64,000 bases of DNA from Pedobacter sp. Bi126 (GCF_918698245.1 NZ_CAKKMS010000003.1:310001-374000), one strand, 5' to 3'. Numbered from the stretch's first letter, positions 1 through 10,230 are shown. Notes: generated from the sequence alone by a model not told the origin. Program-made: numbers and translations.

Positions 1-868
1 TCAAGTTAAAACATTCTTTTAAGCTAAGCTTTGATTCTTTAATTAATCCACTTACAATAACCTTATTATGCCTCGAGTTTGATTTTTCCAGCATCTTTTT
101 CTGCCCTGAGTTAATAAATGAACAGTTTTTTATTAAGTTTTTAATTCTCTTCCTCACTATTACTTCGTACTCCGACATCTTTTTCCTGTTCTGACTCATA
201 CTGATTTTATGAATCCTAATTAACGCAAAAGCCTCCTCTACAGGCAAAAAAGAAAAGTAAAAATCTTTAAATGCGCACGAAATCCAAAAATCCCAGTCTT
301 CCAAACTTTTCAAAGACATATCAAAAAAGCCTACTTTTTTCAATGAAGATGCCCTAATTAAAGCGGAATTAACTGGCATTATATTTTGCTTTACTAGCAT
401 TTCTAAAACTTCATATCCAGAAGCATCCAACTTAGGCATCCATTCATCCTGGTTTAAGTTTATACTTTTATAAAGCTTTTCTTTATCGCCGTCTACAAAA
501 TAACATGCCATAGTGTAAGAGATATCTATATGAGCATCTTTTTCCATATCCTCAACTTGCGAGCTTAATTTTAGATCGGACAAAAGGTCATCCGCGTCTA
601 AAAACTGGATATATTCTCCACTTGCATTTTTTATCCCCAGATTTCTAGCAGCCGATAAGCCTGCATTTGATTGATAGAAATATTTTATTCTGGAATCTTT
701 TGCTAAAAATTCAGCGACAACATCTTTTGTTTTATCTGTCGAACCGTCATCTACAACAATAAGTTCAAAATTTTGATATTTTTGTGCCAATACCGAATTT
801 AAAGTCTCAGGTAAAAACGCCTGATAATTATATGCGGGTATAACAATAGTAACTAAAGGATTTTCCAT
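1..868 (-). CDS. Family 2 glycosyltransferase, cut at its C-terminus by the window edge
   Basis: The frame is open from an ATG at 866-868 down to base 2 without a stop, so at least 289 residues are present and the C-terminus lies outside the window. The translation starts MENPLVTIVIPAYN. It has the nucleotide-binding DDGSTD at about residues 40-45 and the metal-binding DADD at about 91-94, which define a GT-A fold GT2 enzyme. Such enzymes transfer a sugar from a nucleotide-sugar at the inner face of the membrane. The acceptor cannot be read from sequence. It is divergent from the fucosyltransferase at 952 and probably belongs to the same surface-polysaccharide cluster, which continues off the left edge. 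Confidence 0.88.
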   Translation of the reverse strand, partial: MENPLVTIVIPAYNYQAFLPETLNSVLAQKYQNFELIVVDDGSTDKTKDVVAEFLAKDSRIKYFYQSNAGLSAARNLGIKNASGEYIQFLDADDLLSDLKLSSQVEDMEKDAHIDISYTMACYFVDGDKEKLYKSINLNQDEWMPKLDASGYEVLEMLVKQNIMPVNSALIRASSLKKVGFFDMSLKSLEDWDFWISCAFKDFYFSFLPVEEAFALIRIHKISMSQNRKKMSEYEVIVRKRIKNLIKNCSFINSGQKKMLEKSNSRHNKVIVSGLIKESKLSLKECFNL

Positions 869-951
869 CTATAACAAAGTTAATTTAAATCTGAGTATGT
901 ATTTCAGATCACCCAGATTTAAGTAGAAATTTATTGATTCAACTCAAAGTA

Positions 952-1806
952 ATGATCATCATAAAAATAATAGGCGGATTGGGCAATCAGATGTTTCAAT
1001 ATTCATTCTACAGATCGCTACAAAGTAAGGGCTTCAATGTTTATGCAGATTTATCTGATTTTGAAGATTATCCTTTACATAATGGCTATGAACTGGAAAG
1101 AATTTTTAAATTAACCGTAAGAACACCAAGCAAATTTATTTTAAATCTATTTAAGCCCAATCAAACCAAATGGATATTTAGAAAACTGAAAAGGGTTTTA
1201 GATTTAAAAAAGACCTATAGGGTAGAGGAAAAGGAATTTAGGTTCGATCCCTCTTTTTTAAGCGATACTAATAAATATTATTTTGGTTATTGGCAAAACG
1301 AGGGGTATTTCTATGATATAGCAGATCAAATAAAACATGATTTCATTTTTCCTAAAATTGTAGATATAGAAAATGAAACAATCCTTCAAAAAATAACAAA
1401 TACTCAAAGTGTATCGATCCATGTAAGAAGGGGTGACTATTTAAAAGACCCCTTATTAGGCAACATTTGTAACTTAGATTATTATGAGGAAGCTATATTG
1501 AGCATCAATTCAAAAATTAAAGATGCTCAATTTTTTGTCTTCTCTGATGACGTGGCCTGGTGCAGACAAAATCTTAAATTAGAGAATGTAAGCTACATTG
1601 ATTTGAATAAGGGAAAAAACAGTTATATAGACATGCAATTGATGAGCAACTGTAAGCATAATATTATTGCAAATAGCAGCTTTAGTTGGTGGGGTGCATG
1701 GCTAAATAACAATACTAATAAAGTGGTTATTGCTCCAGGGAAATGGGTAAATAATCTTGCTAGTGATGATACTGATATTTGTCCAAAAAACTGGATCAAA
1801 CTATGA
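952..1806 (+). CDS. GT11 alpha-1,2-fucosyltransferase-like glycosyltransferase
   Basis: A protein of 284 residues, typical length for family GT11. It has the N-terminal GGLGNQMFQY (about 8-17), the GDP-fucose-binding HVRRGDY (157-163), and NSSFSWWG (241-248). These three motifs mark bacterial alpha-1,2-fucosyltransferases such as WbsJ and FutC. The family transfers L-fucose from GDP-fucose to a galactose of an O-antigen or capsule repeat; the linkage here is inferred. I chose ATG 952, where the family motif begins, over a TTG six codons upstream. Its stop overlaps the next start in ATGA (1803-1806), so the two genes are translationally coupled. Confidence 0.88.
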   Translation: MIIIKIIGGLGNQMFQYSFYRSLQSKGFNVYADLSDFEDYPLHNGYELERIFKLTVRTPSKFILNLFKPNQTKWIFRKLKRVLDLKKTYRVEEKEFRFDPSFLSDTNKYYFGYWQNEGYFYDIADQIKHDFIFPKIVDIENETILQKITNTQSVSIHVRRGDYLKDPLLGNICNLDYYEEAILSINSKIKDAQFFVFSDDVAWCRQNLKLENVSYIDLNKGKNSYIDMQLMSNCKHNIIANSSFSWWGAWLNNNTNKVVIAPGKWVNNLASDDTDICPKNWIKL

Positions 1807-2810
1807 AAAGCCCTAAAATAACAGCATTTATAGCTGCCTATAATGCTTCCGGCTATATAGAAGAATCTGTATCTAGTATTTTAAATCAAACCTTTAAAGA
1901 TTTTGAACTTATTATTATCGACGATGGGTCAACTGATGATACGGCATTAGCAGTTAAAAAATTTAATGATAACAGAATCAGGTTTATACAAAATGAGGGG
2001 AATAAGGGATTGCCTTTTACCAGAAACAGATTGCTTGAACTGGCTAACGGCGAATACATTGCAATTTTAGATAGTGATGATATCGCTTATCCTAATAGGT
2101 TTCAGTTACAGTTAAACTTTTTTTCTTCACATCCAGAAGTTGCATTGTGTGGAGGGCATGGTACAATTATAAATGAAAATGGAATAGAAGCTGATAAAAA
2201 AATAATTGTGCCAACTGATGATTCGATAAACATGCATATGTTATTTGCCAATTCTTTCATAAATTCAAGCACCATGTTTAAAACGGAAATCTTTAAAACA
2301 CTTAACGGCTATAGAGATTTTGCCTTAGCTGAAGATTTCGACCTTTTTACACGGATTTCAGAAAAATACAAAGTTGCAAATATTGATACCTTTTTAGTTA
2401 AGTATAGGATACATGGCGAAAATATAACGATCAAAAGATCGGAGGATCAAGGAAAAAACGAACTCGAAGTGCTTAAAAATATACAAGAAAACTTAGGCAT
2501 GTCGTTTAACACGAGCAGCTTAAATCTACATAAAGAATTATTAACAAATAATTTAAATGAAGCTCATTTTGCTGGATATCTCGAACTACTGATTGCAATG
2601 AAAGTTGCAAATGCAAAATCAAAAAGATTTGATACAGCTAAATTGAATCGGTTTTTATTTAATAAATGGTACGAAATACTGCGGTTAAAAAAATCAAATG
2701 TTAAAGCATTAAATTGGTATTTTAAAAAGGAATTGTATAGTGCAGCGTATTTTAATTTTAAGCAATTTCGAAAAATATTTAAAATCACGCTTAGGGGATT
2801 GATCAGTTAA
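1803..2810 (+). CDS. Family 2 glycosyltransferase
   Basis: A protein of 335 residues starting MKSPKITAFIAAYN. The GT-A motifs IIIDDGSTDD and AILDSDDIAYP are clear, followed by GGHG and the AEDFDLFTRIS segment that usually carries the acceptor-side acidic residues. It is a soluble, membrane-associated sugar transferase of unknown acceptor. The start is the ATG inside the ATGA overlap with the fucosyltransferase; a TTG eight codons upstream is less likely. Its stop codon overlaps the stop of the convergent acyltransferase by four bases, leaving no room for a terminator between them. Confidence 0.87.
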   Translation: MKSPKITAFIAAYNASGYIEESVSSILNQTFKDFELIIIDDGSTDDTALAVKKFNDNRIRFIQNEGNKGLPFTRNRLLELANGEYIAILDSDDIAYPNRFQLQLNFFSSHPEVALCGGHGTIINENGIEADKKIIVPTDDSINMHMLFANSFINSSTMFKTEIFKTLNGYRDFALAEDFDLFTRISEKYKVANIDTFLVKYRIHGENITIKRSEDQGKNELEVLKNIQENLGMSFNTSSLNLHKELLTNNLNEAHFAGYLELLIAMKVANAKSKRFDTAKLNRFLFNKWYEILRLKKSNVKALNWYFKKELYSAAYFNFKQFRKIFKITLRGLIS

Positions 2811-3898
2811 TTCCCTACCATCCATTTCACTTTAGTTTTTCCTATAGCTCTTGCCAGGAAAAAGCTTAGCATATAAGTAACTAAAAATCTAATTAACAGT
2901 ATTCCAGTATTCTGCCATATGCTAAGCTCAAGAAAATTTAACTTTAAGGGCTGAAAAATTAGGGGAAGCCCTCTGTCAATTATAATCACATGGATGAGAT
3001 AGATACCGAAGGTAGTTTCCCTGGGGCGTAAATTTCGCTGGAGCCAATTTAAACTGCCAACTTTTAACAATAGCGCAAACATGACTAAAGAATAGATGAT
3101 ATTACTAAAACGTAAGGTATTATATGCATCTTTTATACCAATACTGTTAAGGTAAGTAGATTCCCCAACCGCTATCCAAAAGGTAGCAAGTGCTAAAAGC
3201 AAGATCATAAACCAGGATGTGCCTTTAATTATATTCATTATTTTATCATAATATTCGTTAAAATAAACGCCGAGCCATAAATAAAACACGAATCCAAAAA
3301 TTGCTGTAGTATGGGTTGTAGCAATCCAGCCCTGATAAATATTTACACTATAAAACAGCGAAAAAAGCGCCAAAACCAAACCGAACCAAAGGTTATATAA
3401 ATGCTTTTTAAATAGTAATAAAATGGTAATACAAATAAGAAAATTAAGGATAAACCAATATGGGCTGATGAGTACGATACGTGTAAAGGTTTCAACAAAG
3501 TATAGAAAAAAGTTACTTCCTATCAAACCCATCTCACTTCCTCTACTATGAGCGATATAACGGTCTAAAACACTTAGCATAATTAACATAAATATCCAGA
3601 ACAACCATGGTTTAATGGTTTTTTTAAATCTATTTTTTAAATACTGAAAAGGGGTGTATTCATCAAACTTATGGTTAATTAAAAAACCACCAATTAGAAA
3701 AAAAGCTATTGTACTGAACTTAAAAGACTGTATAATAGAACTTTCGACAATATTTTCGAACTGCCTGCTGTAGTGATTTGGCGGAACAACTCCGCAATGC
3801 TCAAGAACAATCCCAATCATAGATATACACCTGATTGAATCGACAAAAGAAAAATTCTTTGTTTTAGGTGTTGTAACCTTTATTGGCTCAGTATCCAT
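2807..3898 (-). CDS. Acyltransferase family 3 integral membrane protein
   Basis: A polytopic protein of 363 residues with about ten hydrophobic segments. The start of the domain, FVDSIRCISMIGIVLEHCG, holds the R-x10-H arrangement of the acyltransferase-3 family (OatA, OafA, NodX). The segment IAFFLIGGFL follows. Family members O-acetylate exported polysaccharides or peptidoglycan at the membrane. Beside two glycosyltransferases and a fucosyltransferase, decoration of the same polysaccharide is the simplest role; the substrate is not visible. It converges on the GT2 gene with overlapping stop codons. Confidence 0.85.
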   Translation of the reverse strand: MDTEPIKVTTPKTKNFSFVDSIRCISMIGIVLEHCGVVPPNHYSRQFENIVESSIIQSFKFSTIAFFLIGGFLINHKFDEYTPFQYLKNRFKKTIKPWLFWIFMLIMLSVLDRYIAHSRGSEMGLIGSNFFLYFVETFTRIVLISPYWFILNFLICITILLLFKKHLYNLWFGLVLALFSLFYSVNIYQGWIATTHTTAIFGFVFYLWLGVYFNEYYDKIMNIIKGTSWFMILLLALATFWIAVGESTYLNSIGIKDAYNTLRFSNIIYSLVMFALLLKVGSLNWLQRNLRPRETTFGIYLIHVIIIDRGLPLIFQPLKLNFLELSIWQNTGILLIRFLVTYMLSFFLARAIGKTKVKWMVGN

Positions 3899-4136
3899 TG
3901 AATATCATTTTTAAAACAGTCTGCGAATATCTACAAAAAATGATCTTATATAAAAAATCGAGCAAGTTTTAACACACATGTATAAAGAATATTACCCATA
4001 TCGGGTATATGTATTAGAGCTCAGTAAGAATTATTTTTACGCCGTTACAAGTTTAAATCATTTAATATTAGGTATGGCCGGAAGATTTCATTAAATAATT
4101 GCGTTATCTTAGTCGGGCGAATAATTAGGATTTAGT

Positions 4137-4883
4137 ATGATTAAAAAAATAAGAAAAGCATTTTCTAAAGACAATTCCCATAATATAAAATTCAAAGCCG
4201 AATTTAAACAATTGCTTGACTTAGAGAAACGTTCAAAAAAACGTTTTTCTTTGGGTGAAGAAAATCTTTATCCATGTTTATTTGATAATACAGCAGATAC
4301 AGGCTTTGATAGGCATTACGTTTATCATCCTGCTTGGGCAATCAGAATAATCATAAACAATAAGCCTTCTAAACATATAGACATCTCATCGACGCTGCAT
4401 TTCTGTTCTATGCTGTCGGCAATTTTACCTGTTGAGTTTTATGATTATCGACCAGCAAAACTAGAATTACCAAATTTGAAATCCTTATCTGGCGACCTAA
4501 TGAATTTGCCATTTGAATCTGGCTCCATCGAATCGTTATCATGCATGCATACAGTAGAGCATGTTGGCTTAGGCCGTTATGGAGACCCTCTGGATTACGA
4601 CGCGGATATTAAAGCAGTAAAAGAATTGACGCGGGTATTAGCAATTGGTGGCAATTTGTTATTCGTTGTTCCTCTAGGGGCAAAAGATGTAATCTGTTTT
4701 AATGCACACCGCATTTATTCAAAGGATCAGGTTTTAAATTTGTTTTCAGATCTGGAACTTAAAGAAGTTACCTTAATACCTGAAGATGAAGCAGACGGCG
4801 GGCTAGTGCTTAATCCATCAGACGAATTACTTAAAAAACAGTTTTATGGCTGTGGCTGCTTTTGGTTTAGTAAAACTAAATAG
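4137..4883 (+). CDS. DUF268 family, methyltransferase-like protein
   Basis: A protein of 248 residues resembling DUF268, a family often found in polysaccharide clusters. The middle reads like a class I methyltransferase core: HIDISSTLHFCSML in place of the glycine-rich loop, YDYRPAKL with the acidic strand, LPFESGSIESLSCMHTVEHV, then VKELTRVLAIGGNLLFVVPLG. SAM binding is therefore plausible but unproven, since the first loop lacks the usual GxGxG. It is a single gene with its own 238-base upstream region and a strong hairpin just downstream. Its position suggests a role in surface-glycan synthesis. Confidence 0.75.
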   Translation: MIKKIRKAFSKDNSHNIKFKAEFKQLLDLEKRSKKRFSLGEENLYPCLFDNTADTGFDRHYVYHPAWAIRIIINNKPSKHIDISSTLHFCSMLSAILPVEFYDYRPAKLELPNLKSLSGDLMNLPFESGSIESLSCMHTVEHVGLGRYGDPLDYDADIKAVKELTRVLAIGGNLLFVVPLGAKDVICFNAHRIYSKDQVLNLFSDLELKEVTLIPEDEADGGLVLNPSDELLKKQFYGCGCFWFSKTK

Positions 4884-4892
4884 CCTCCCATT

Positions 4893-4937
4893 ATACGAAA
4901 AAGAGCCTCAATTTATTATTGAGGCTCTTTTTCGTAT
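4893..4937. terminator. Bidirectional intrinsic terminator
   Basis: Two perfectly complementary 20-base arms (4893-4912 and 4918-4937) enclose a TTATT loop. The arms end in A-rich and T-rich tracts that provide the U-run in either direction. It sits ten bases after the DUF268 stop codon. Confidence 0.85.
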
Positions 4938-5070
4938 GTAAATATTACAGTTTATGAAGCTGAGACATACCAAAATAATTTCTCTCCGCAAAAAAGCATC
5001 AATATTTTTAATGCCGGTAAGTTGGTTTATCTTCTCATCAACAAGCTATAACCTGATAGCCTCTGTTTTT

Positions 5071-5244
5071 TTACTTGGTAGGGTTAAACTGAACATCATT
5101 ATACCTAATCTCATAAGCAGTTCCTTTGTTTAAGTGTTGTTCTACAATAAAATTTACTTCGTTGCCATCGGCTGTAAGCCAAAATGCAGATGATCGGCAT
5201 AAGCTGTCGCAATCTGAGTAGCAACTTAAAATTATTTGATATTT
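5071..5244 (-). pseudogene. Remnant C-terminal coding fragment of a small protein (unrecognised)
   Basis: On the minus strand a frame of 57 codons runs from a stop at 5245-5247 to a TAA at 5071-5073. It reads like real protein, with CYSDCDSLCRSS then FWLTADGNEVNFIVE, but has no ATG or convincing start. It therefore looks like the 3' end of a decayed gene, perhaps a small secreted protein. I do not recognise the family. The rest of 4938-5298 holds only this fragment and the imperfect direct repeat next to it. Confidence 0.35.
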
Positions 5245-5282
5245 TTAAGATACAAGCTCAAAATTATCGGATTTTTAAGATA
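5222..5282. repeat. Two imperfect ~30-base direct repeats
   Basis: Segments 5222-5252 and 5253-5282 align along their length. Both begin CAA, carry an AAAATTAT core and end ATTTTTAAGATA. They lie just upstream of the remnant reading frame and may mark the point where its 5' part was lost. Confidence 0.5.
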
Positions 5283-5298
5283 AAGAATCTATTAGCAC

Positions 5299-5326
5299 AA
5301 AAAAAAGTGGCCCTTTTGAGGCCACT
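5299..5326 (-). terminator. Intrinsic terminator of the rimP-nusA-infB operon
   Basis: Read on the minus strand, AGTGGCC and GGCCACT form a 7-base GC-rich stem with a 7-base loop, followed by a run of eight T. It lies 26 bases beyond the infB stop codon. Confidence 0.85.
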
Positions 5327-5351
5327 CTAATTTTTATAATATACTGTAGAA

Positions 5352-8300
5352 TTACAGCTTTCTAGCTACTTCTACTTGTTCGTAAGCTTCTACGATATCG
5401 CCAACTTCGATGTTGTTAAAGTTCTGAATGTTTAAACCACATTCGTAACCTTTATTAACCTCTTTCACATCATCCTTAAAGCGTTTTAATGAGGCCAGTT
5501 CACCGGTGTACACTACAACACCATCTCTAACGATACGGATCTTGCTGTTACGGGTAATCTTACCATCCAATACCATACAACCTGCAATGGTACCCACTTT
5601 AGTAATTTTGAAAGTCTCACGAATCTCAACGTTAGCCACAATTTTCTCTTCGAATTCCGGATCCAACATACCTTCCATCGCTGATTTAATCTCGTTGATT
5701 GCATCGTAGATGATAGAATATAAACGGATATCGATCTGCTCAGCTTCTGCAAGTTTACGTGCACCTGTTGATGGACGAACCTGGAAACCAATAATGATCG
5801 CATCAGAAGCCGAAGCTAACAATACATCAGATTCTGAAATCTGACCAACACCTTTACTGATGATATTAATCTGAATTTGCTCAGTCGATAATTTCAACAA
5901 TGAATCGGCTAATGCCTCAATTGAACCATCCACATCACCTTTAACAATGATGTTAAGCTCTTTAAAGTTACCGATAGCCAAACGACGACCGATCTCATCC
6001 AATGTAATGTGTTTCTGTGTACGTAATCCCTGCTCGCGTTGTAACTGCATACGTTTGTTTGCAATATCACGTGCTTCGGTTTCACTTTCTAAAGCATTAA
6101 ATCTATCACCTGCTGTAGGTGCACCTTGCATACCCAAAACCTGTACCGGCTGTGATGGGCCTGCTGATTCTACCTTAGCACCACGCTCGTTGGTTAATGC
6201 TTTTACACGTCCGCTATAACTACCCGCTAAGATTGGATCTCCCACTCTTAACGTACCGGCCTGAACCAATACCGTAGTTACAATACCACGTCCTTTATCT
6301 AATGCCGACTCAATTACAGTACCTGTAGCCCTCTTATTCGGATTCGCTTTCAGCTCTAATAATTCTGCTTCTAATAATACTTTATCCAAAAGTAAATCAA
6401 CATTTAAGCCGCTTTTGCTTGAGATTTCCTGTGATTGATATTTACCACCCCAATCTTCAACCAAGATATTCATTACTGATAATTGCTCGCGTACTTTATC
6501 TGCATTTGCACCTGGCTTATCTACTTTAGTGAAAGCAAATACCAATGGTACACCTGCAGCCTGTGCGTGGTTAATCGCCTCTTTTGTTTGAGGCATTACC
6601 GCATCATCAGCCGCGATAACAATAATGGCAATATCGGCAGCCTTAGCACCACGTGCACGCATCGCTGTAAAGGCTTCGTGACCTGGAGTATCTAAGAAGG
6701 TTACTTTTTTACCGGTTGGTGTAGTTACCATGTAAGCACCAATGTGCTGGGTAATACCACCTGCCTCACCAGCTACCACGTTTGCTTTACGGATATAATC
6801 CAGCAATGAGGTTTTACCGTGATCGACGTGACCCATAATCGTAACAACCGGAGCTCTCTCGATTAAATCTGCCTCGTTATCTTCTTCCTCAATTACATTT
6901 TCTTCATCTTCATCTGGTTTAACGAATTGAATTTCGTAACCAAACTCATCTGCAACGATGGTTAAGGTTTCAGCATCTAAACGTTGGTTAATGGAAACGA
7001 ACATCCCTAGACTCATACAAGTACCAATAATTTTGGTAACCGGTACATCCATCATGCTCGCTAACTCATTAGCCGTAACAAATTCTGTTACTTTTAATAT
7101 TTTCGATTGAGATTCAAGCTCATTTGCAGCCTCTTCTGCATTCGATGCTACATCATCACGTTTCTGACGACGTAATTTAGCACGTTGTGCAAATTTACCT
7201 GATTTACCGGCACCACTTAAACGGGCAAGTGTTGCTTTGATCTGATCTTGAATTTCCTTCTCAGTAGGTTCTTCTTTAGGTCCGCTTGGTGTAGCATTTC
7301 TATTTTGGAAACCTGGTCTGTTATTGTTGTTATTTCTATTTCCCTGGTATGGAGTTCCGCCTTGTCCTGCTGGTCTGTTACCTTGGTATGGAGTTCCACC
7401 ACCTGGTCTGTTACCTTGATAAGGTGTACGAGGTTGCCCTGGTGTACCACTTTGGCCCTGGCCTTGACCTGCAGGATTATTTTGTCCTTGCTGGCCTTGA
7501 CCACCGTGTTGACCAGGTTGGCCCGGTGCTCCTGGAGTTTTTTTGCGTTTACGCTTACGTTTAGCAGCTTCACTATCGCTAGATGATGCTACCGGACCGT
7601 TCCTTCTATCCGGAGTTGTTGGTAAAACAATTTTACCAATAATATTCGGACCGGTTAATTTAACGGTACGCGCTTTAATTACTTCAGGCTCGTTGCTTAC
7701 CGGTTTTGCTTCAGCTGGTTTTTCTTCCACTTTAGGTTGTTCAACTGGTTTTACAGGCTCAGGTGCTTTAGCCACTGGTGGCGCTACAACTGGCGCTGGA
7801 GCAGCAGCCGTTTCTTCCTTTTTAACCTCAACCGGTTTCTCTTCCACTTTAGGTTGTTCAACTGGTTTTACAGGCTCAGGGGCTTTAACCACCGGCTGTT
7901 CTACAACAGGTGCTGGTGCAGCAGGTGTTTCTTCTTTCTTAGCCGGGCGTGTTTTCGAGTTAAGATCATTTAAATCGATCTTCCCTACAATTTTAACCCC
8001 TGGCAATCCAGTTTCTTCAACTTTATCTTCTGCCTTAGTTTCTTTTACCGGCTCTACTGCTGCCGCAGGGGCTGGTGTTGGCGCTGGCGTTTCTACCTTA
8101 GGGGTTTCTACAACCTTTGGTTTCTCTACCGGAGGTGTAAATGACTGAGCATTTTTAATTAAAATCTCTTCATTTTTCTCAAAATCGGTATTCTTCTTCG
8201 GCGCTTCTACTGGCTTTTCAGTCTCAGGCTCGTCACGACGTATTTTACCAATCACTATTTGTTTGGCTTCTTCTCTTACGATCTTATCTCCCTGATACTC

Positions 8301-8456
8301 TTTCAATAAGGCATTATACATGTCTCCCGTAAGTTTAAACATAGGGCTCTTCTCGGCAGAGAATCCCTTTTTGTTTAAAAACTCAACGGCCGTACCCATG
8401 CCTATATTAAGTTCTTTAATAGCTTTAATTAAAATGATTGGTTTGTCGTCTGACAT
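5352..8456 (-). CDS. infB: Translation initiation factor IF-2
   Basis: A 1034-residue GTPase that delivers initiator fMet-tRNA to the 30S subunit and promotes subunit joining. The N-terminal IF-2 domain (1-60) is followed by a long Ala/Pro/Glu/Lys-rich linker (about 90-260), a Gly/Gln/Asn-rich stretch (about 300-390) and a second IF2_N domain. The G domain has GHVDHGKT (near 542), DTPGHEAF and the G4 motif TKVD; the C-terminal beta-barrel and tRNA-binding domains follow. AGGAG precedes the ATG by four bases, an unusually good ribosome-binding site here. Third gene of the rimP-nusA-infB operon. A TACTTTTG at 8487-8494 on this strand may be an internal promoter. Confidence 0.98.
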   Translation of the reverse strand: MSDDKPIILIKAIKELNIGMGTAVEFLNKKGFSAEKSPMFKLTGDMYNALLKEYQGDKIVREEAKQIVIGKIRRDEPETEKPVEAPKKNTDFEKNEEILIKNAQSFTPPVEKPKVVETPKVETPAPTPAPAAAVEPVKETKAEDKVEETGLPGVKIVGKIDLNDLNSKTRPAKKEETPAAPAPVVEQPVVKAPEPVKPVEQPKVEEKPVEVKKEETAAAPAPVVAPPVAKAPEPVKPVEQPKVEEKPAEAKPVSNEPEVIKARTVKLTGPNIIGKIVLPTTPDRRNGPVASSSDSEAAKRKRKRKKTPGAPGQPGQHGGQGQQGQNNPAGQGQGQSGTPGQPRTPYQGNRPGGGTPYQGNRPAGQGGTPYQGNRNNNNNRPGFQNRNATPSGPKEEPTEKEIQDQIKATLARLSGAGKSGKFAQRAKLRRQKRDDVASNAEEAANELESQSKILKVTEFVTANELASMMDVPVTKIIGTCMSLGMFVSINQRLDAETLTIVADEFGYEIQFVKPDEDEENVIEEEDNEADLIERAPVVTIMGHVDHGKTSLLDYIRKANVVAGEAGGITQHIGAYMVTTPTGKKVTFLDTPGHEAFTAMRARGAKAADIAIIVIAADDAVMPQTKEAINHAQAAGVPLVFAFTKVDKPGANADKVREQLSVMNILVEDWGGKYQSQEISSKSGLNVDLLLDKVLLEAELLELKANPNKRATGTVIESALDKGRGIVTTVLVQAGTLRVGDPILAGSYSGRVKALTNERGAKVESAGPSQPVQVLGMQGAPTAGDRFNALESETEARDIANKRMQLQREQGLRTQKHITLDEIGRRLAIGNFKELNIIVKGDVDGSIEALADSLLKLSTEQIQINIISKGVGQISESDVLLASASDAIIIGFQVRPSTGARKLAEAEQIDIRLYSIIYDAINEIKSAMEGMLDPEFEEKIVANVEIRETFKITKVGTIAGCMVLDGKITRNSKIRIVRDGVVVYTGELASLKRFKDDVKEVNKGYECGLNIQNFNNIEVGDIVEAYEQVEVARKL
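7715..7887 (-). repeat. In-frame 117-base duplication inside the infB linker
   Basis: Segments 7715-7770 and 7832-7887 are nearly identical at the DNA level, offset by 117 bases (39 codons). Each encodes a Pro/Glu/Val/Lys-rich unit containing [18 protein letters not shown]. The near identity points to a recent tandem duplication in the disordered linker. Confidence 0.8.
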
Positions 8457-8518
8457 TTAGCTCCTGTTATTGTTTTTTATTTAATACAAAAGTAGTGTTT
8501 ATTTGGCAATTACACCAC

Positions 8519-9763
8519 TTATTCAAATTCTGACTTCAAAATTTGAACCACTTCTTTAATGGTTTCCTCTTCAAGGTCGGTGCGTTTTACCAAATCTTCT
8601 ACTGTAAGTGCTAATACACTCTTAGCAGTATCGCAACCGATAGCCTTTAATTCATCAATGATCCAGCTATCAATCTCATCTGAGAATTCTTCTAAATCAA
8701 CATCCTCGTCGTTTTCTTCTCCGGCTTCGCGATACACATCAATTTCGTAGCCAGTTAATTTACCAGCAAGTTTAATATTGTGTCCGCCACGTCCAATTGC
8801 CAGTGAAACCTGATCTGGTTTTAAGTAAACCGATGCATGTTTGGTTTCATCATCCAATTTAATAGAGGTGATTTTTGCCGGGCTTAAAGCACGGGTAATG
8901 TATAATGAAATATTATTGGTGAAATTAATCACATCAATGTTTTCGTTTTTCAATTCGCGAACGATGCCGTGGATACGTGACCCTTTCATACCTACACACG
9001 CTCCAACCGGATCGATACGGTCATCATACGATTCAACTGCAACTTTAGCACGTTCTCCTGGTTCGCGAACAATTTTCTTAACGGTAATTAGACCGTCGAA
9101 AATTTCTGGAACTTCCTGTTCGAACAGGCGTTGCAAAAATTCTGGTGCTGTTCTCGAAATGATAATTTTCGGGTTAGCGTTGATCATTTCTACTTTAGAG
9201 ATTACCGCTCTTACAGAATCGCCTTTTTTGAAATAATCTGCTGGAATCTGCTCTGTTTTAGGCATTAAAAGTTCGTTGCCTTCATCATCTAAAACCAAAG
9301 TTTCTTTCTTCCAAACCTGGTAAACTTCACCTGTTACGATTTCGCCTACTCTATCTTTATATTTTTTGAAAATTTCGTCTTTCTCTAATTCCAATACTTT
9401 AGACACCAAAGTTTGACGTGCAGCTAAAATTGCTCTGCGGCCAAAACTTTCTAAAGTAATCTGCTCGATATAATCATCGCCAACTTCTAAAGTGCTATCT
9501 AACTTAGAAACTTCAGCAAGCTCAATCTCTAAATCATCATCCTCAGAAAATCCATCTTCCATTACTTTTCTCGTTCTCCAGATCTCCAAATCACCGTTAT
9601 CCGGATTCACGATAACATCACAGTTTTCGTCTGTTCCGTATTTTTTACGCAACATGCTACGAAAAACTTCTTCCAGCACACTGATCACCGTTGGGCGATC
9701 TATATTTTTGAAATCTTTAAACTCTTGAAAAGAGTCGATCAAATTAATTGTTGTAGTACTCAT
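8519..9763 (-). CDS. nusA: Transcription termination/antitermination factor NusA
   Basis: A 414-residue RNA-polymerase-binding factor that modulates pausing, termination and antitermination. It has the N-terminal RNAP-binding domain (about 1-130), an S1 domain with a GEIVTGEVYQV segment, then two KH domains. Diagnostic are DPVGACVGMKGSRI and the later SLAIGRGGHNIKLAGKLTGYEIDV. After an acidic stretch a short helix-hairpin-helix-like tail (about 365-414) remains, shorter than in proteobacteria, as is usual in the phylum. It lies two bases after rimP and 62 bases before infB. Confidence 0.97.
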   Translation of the reverse strand: MSTTTINLIDSFQEFKDFKNIDRPTVISVLEEVFRSMLRKKYGTDENCDVIVNPDNGDLEIWRTRKVMEDGFSEDDDLEIELAEVSKLDSTLEVGDDYIEQITLESFGRRAILAARQTLVSKVLELEKDEIFKKYKDRVGEIVTGEVYQVWKKETLVLDDEGNELLMPKTEQIPADYFKKGDSVRAVISKVEMINANPKIIISRTAPEFLQRLFEQEVPEIFDGLITVKKIVREPGERAKVAVESYDDRIDPVGACVGMKGSRIHGIVRELKNENIDVINFTNNISLYITRALSPAKITSIKLDDETKHASVYLKPDQVSLAIGRGGHNIKLAGKLTGYEIDVYREAGEENDEDVDLEEFSDEIDSWIIDELKAIGCDTAKSVLALTVEDLVKRTDLEEETIKEVVQILKSEFE

Positions 9764-9765
9764 TT

Positions 9766-10230
9766 TTACTTAAATGAAATTAACACACTTGTTTCTAATA
9801 TATCATTAAACGGAACATCTGTTTGAATTGTTACCGCCTTTTTCCCTTTTTCTTTAACCGATTCTTCAATCAGCAGATTATTTTCTGTAACCGCCAGCAG
9901 TTTCCCTTCTTTTTTTAATCCTTCTTTCAGCTTAATGCTTACTGTACGGCCAATATTTTTATTGTATTGACGGATTAACTTTAAAGGCTCACCAACACCC
10001 GGAGAAGAAACTTCTAAATTATAAGCCTGTTCTATTGCGTTTTCTTCTTCGAGATGAAAACCAACATGCCTGCTTATGGCCACACAATCCTGTATGCTAA
10101 TACCTTCGTCGCCATCAACATGGATAATTAATTTATTGTTTGGCAACATTTTCACCTCAACCAGAAACAGCTCTGGCCGATCTGCTATTTTTTCCTCAAC
10201 GAGGGCTGCAACTCTCTTTTCTACCTGCAT
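9766..10230 (-). CDS. rimP: Ribosome maturation factor RimP
   Basis: A 154-residue protein needed for 30S assembly. The N-terminal alpha/beta domain contains NKLIIHVDGDEGISIQDCV and the typical NLEVSSPGVGEPL; the C-terminal domain is SH3-like (about 85-154). It is the promoter-proximal gene of rimP-nusA-infB. The order is conserved across bacteria, which supports the call despite moderate family conservation. Its leader carries a small GC-rich inverted repeat (arms 10254-10262 and 10264-10272) between promoter and start. Confidence 0.95.
   Translation of the reverse strand: MQVEKRVAALVEEKIADRPELFLVEVKMLPNNKLIIHVDGDEGISIQDCVAISRHVGFHLEEENAIEQAYNLEVSSPGVGEPLKLIRQYNKNIGRTVSIKLKEGLKKEGKLLAVTENNLLIEESVKEKGKKAVTIQTDVPFNDILETSVLISFK

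Noticed and set aside
7543..8148. A 201-codon open frame on the plus strand opposite infB
   Set aside because: It is the antisense shadow of the Ala/Pro/Val-rich IF-2 linker; its Gly/Ser/Thr-rich composition mirrors that linker, and infB is certain.
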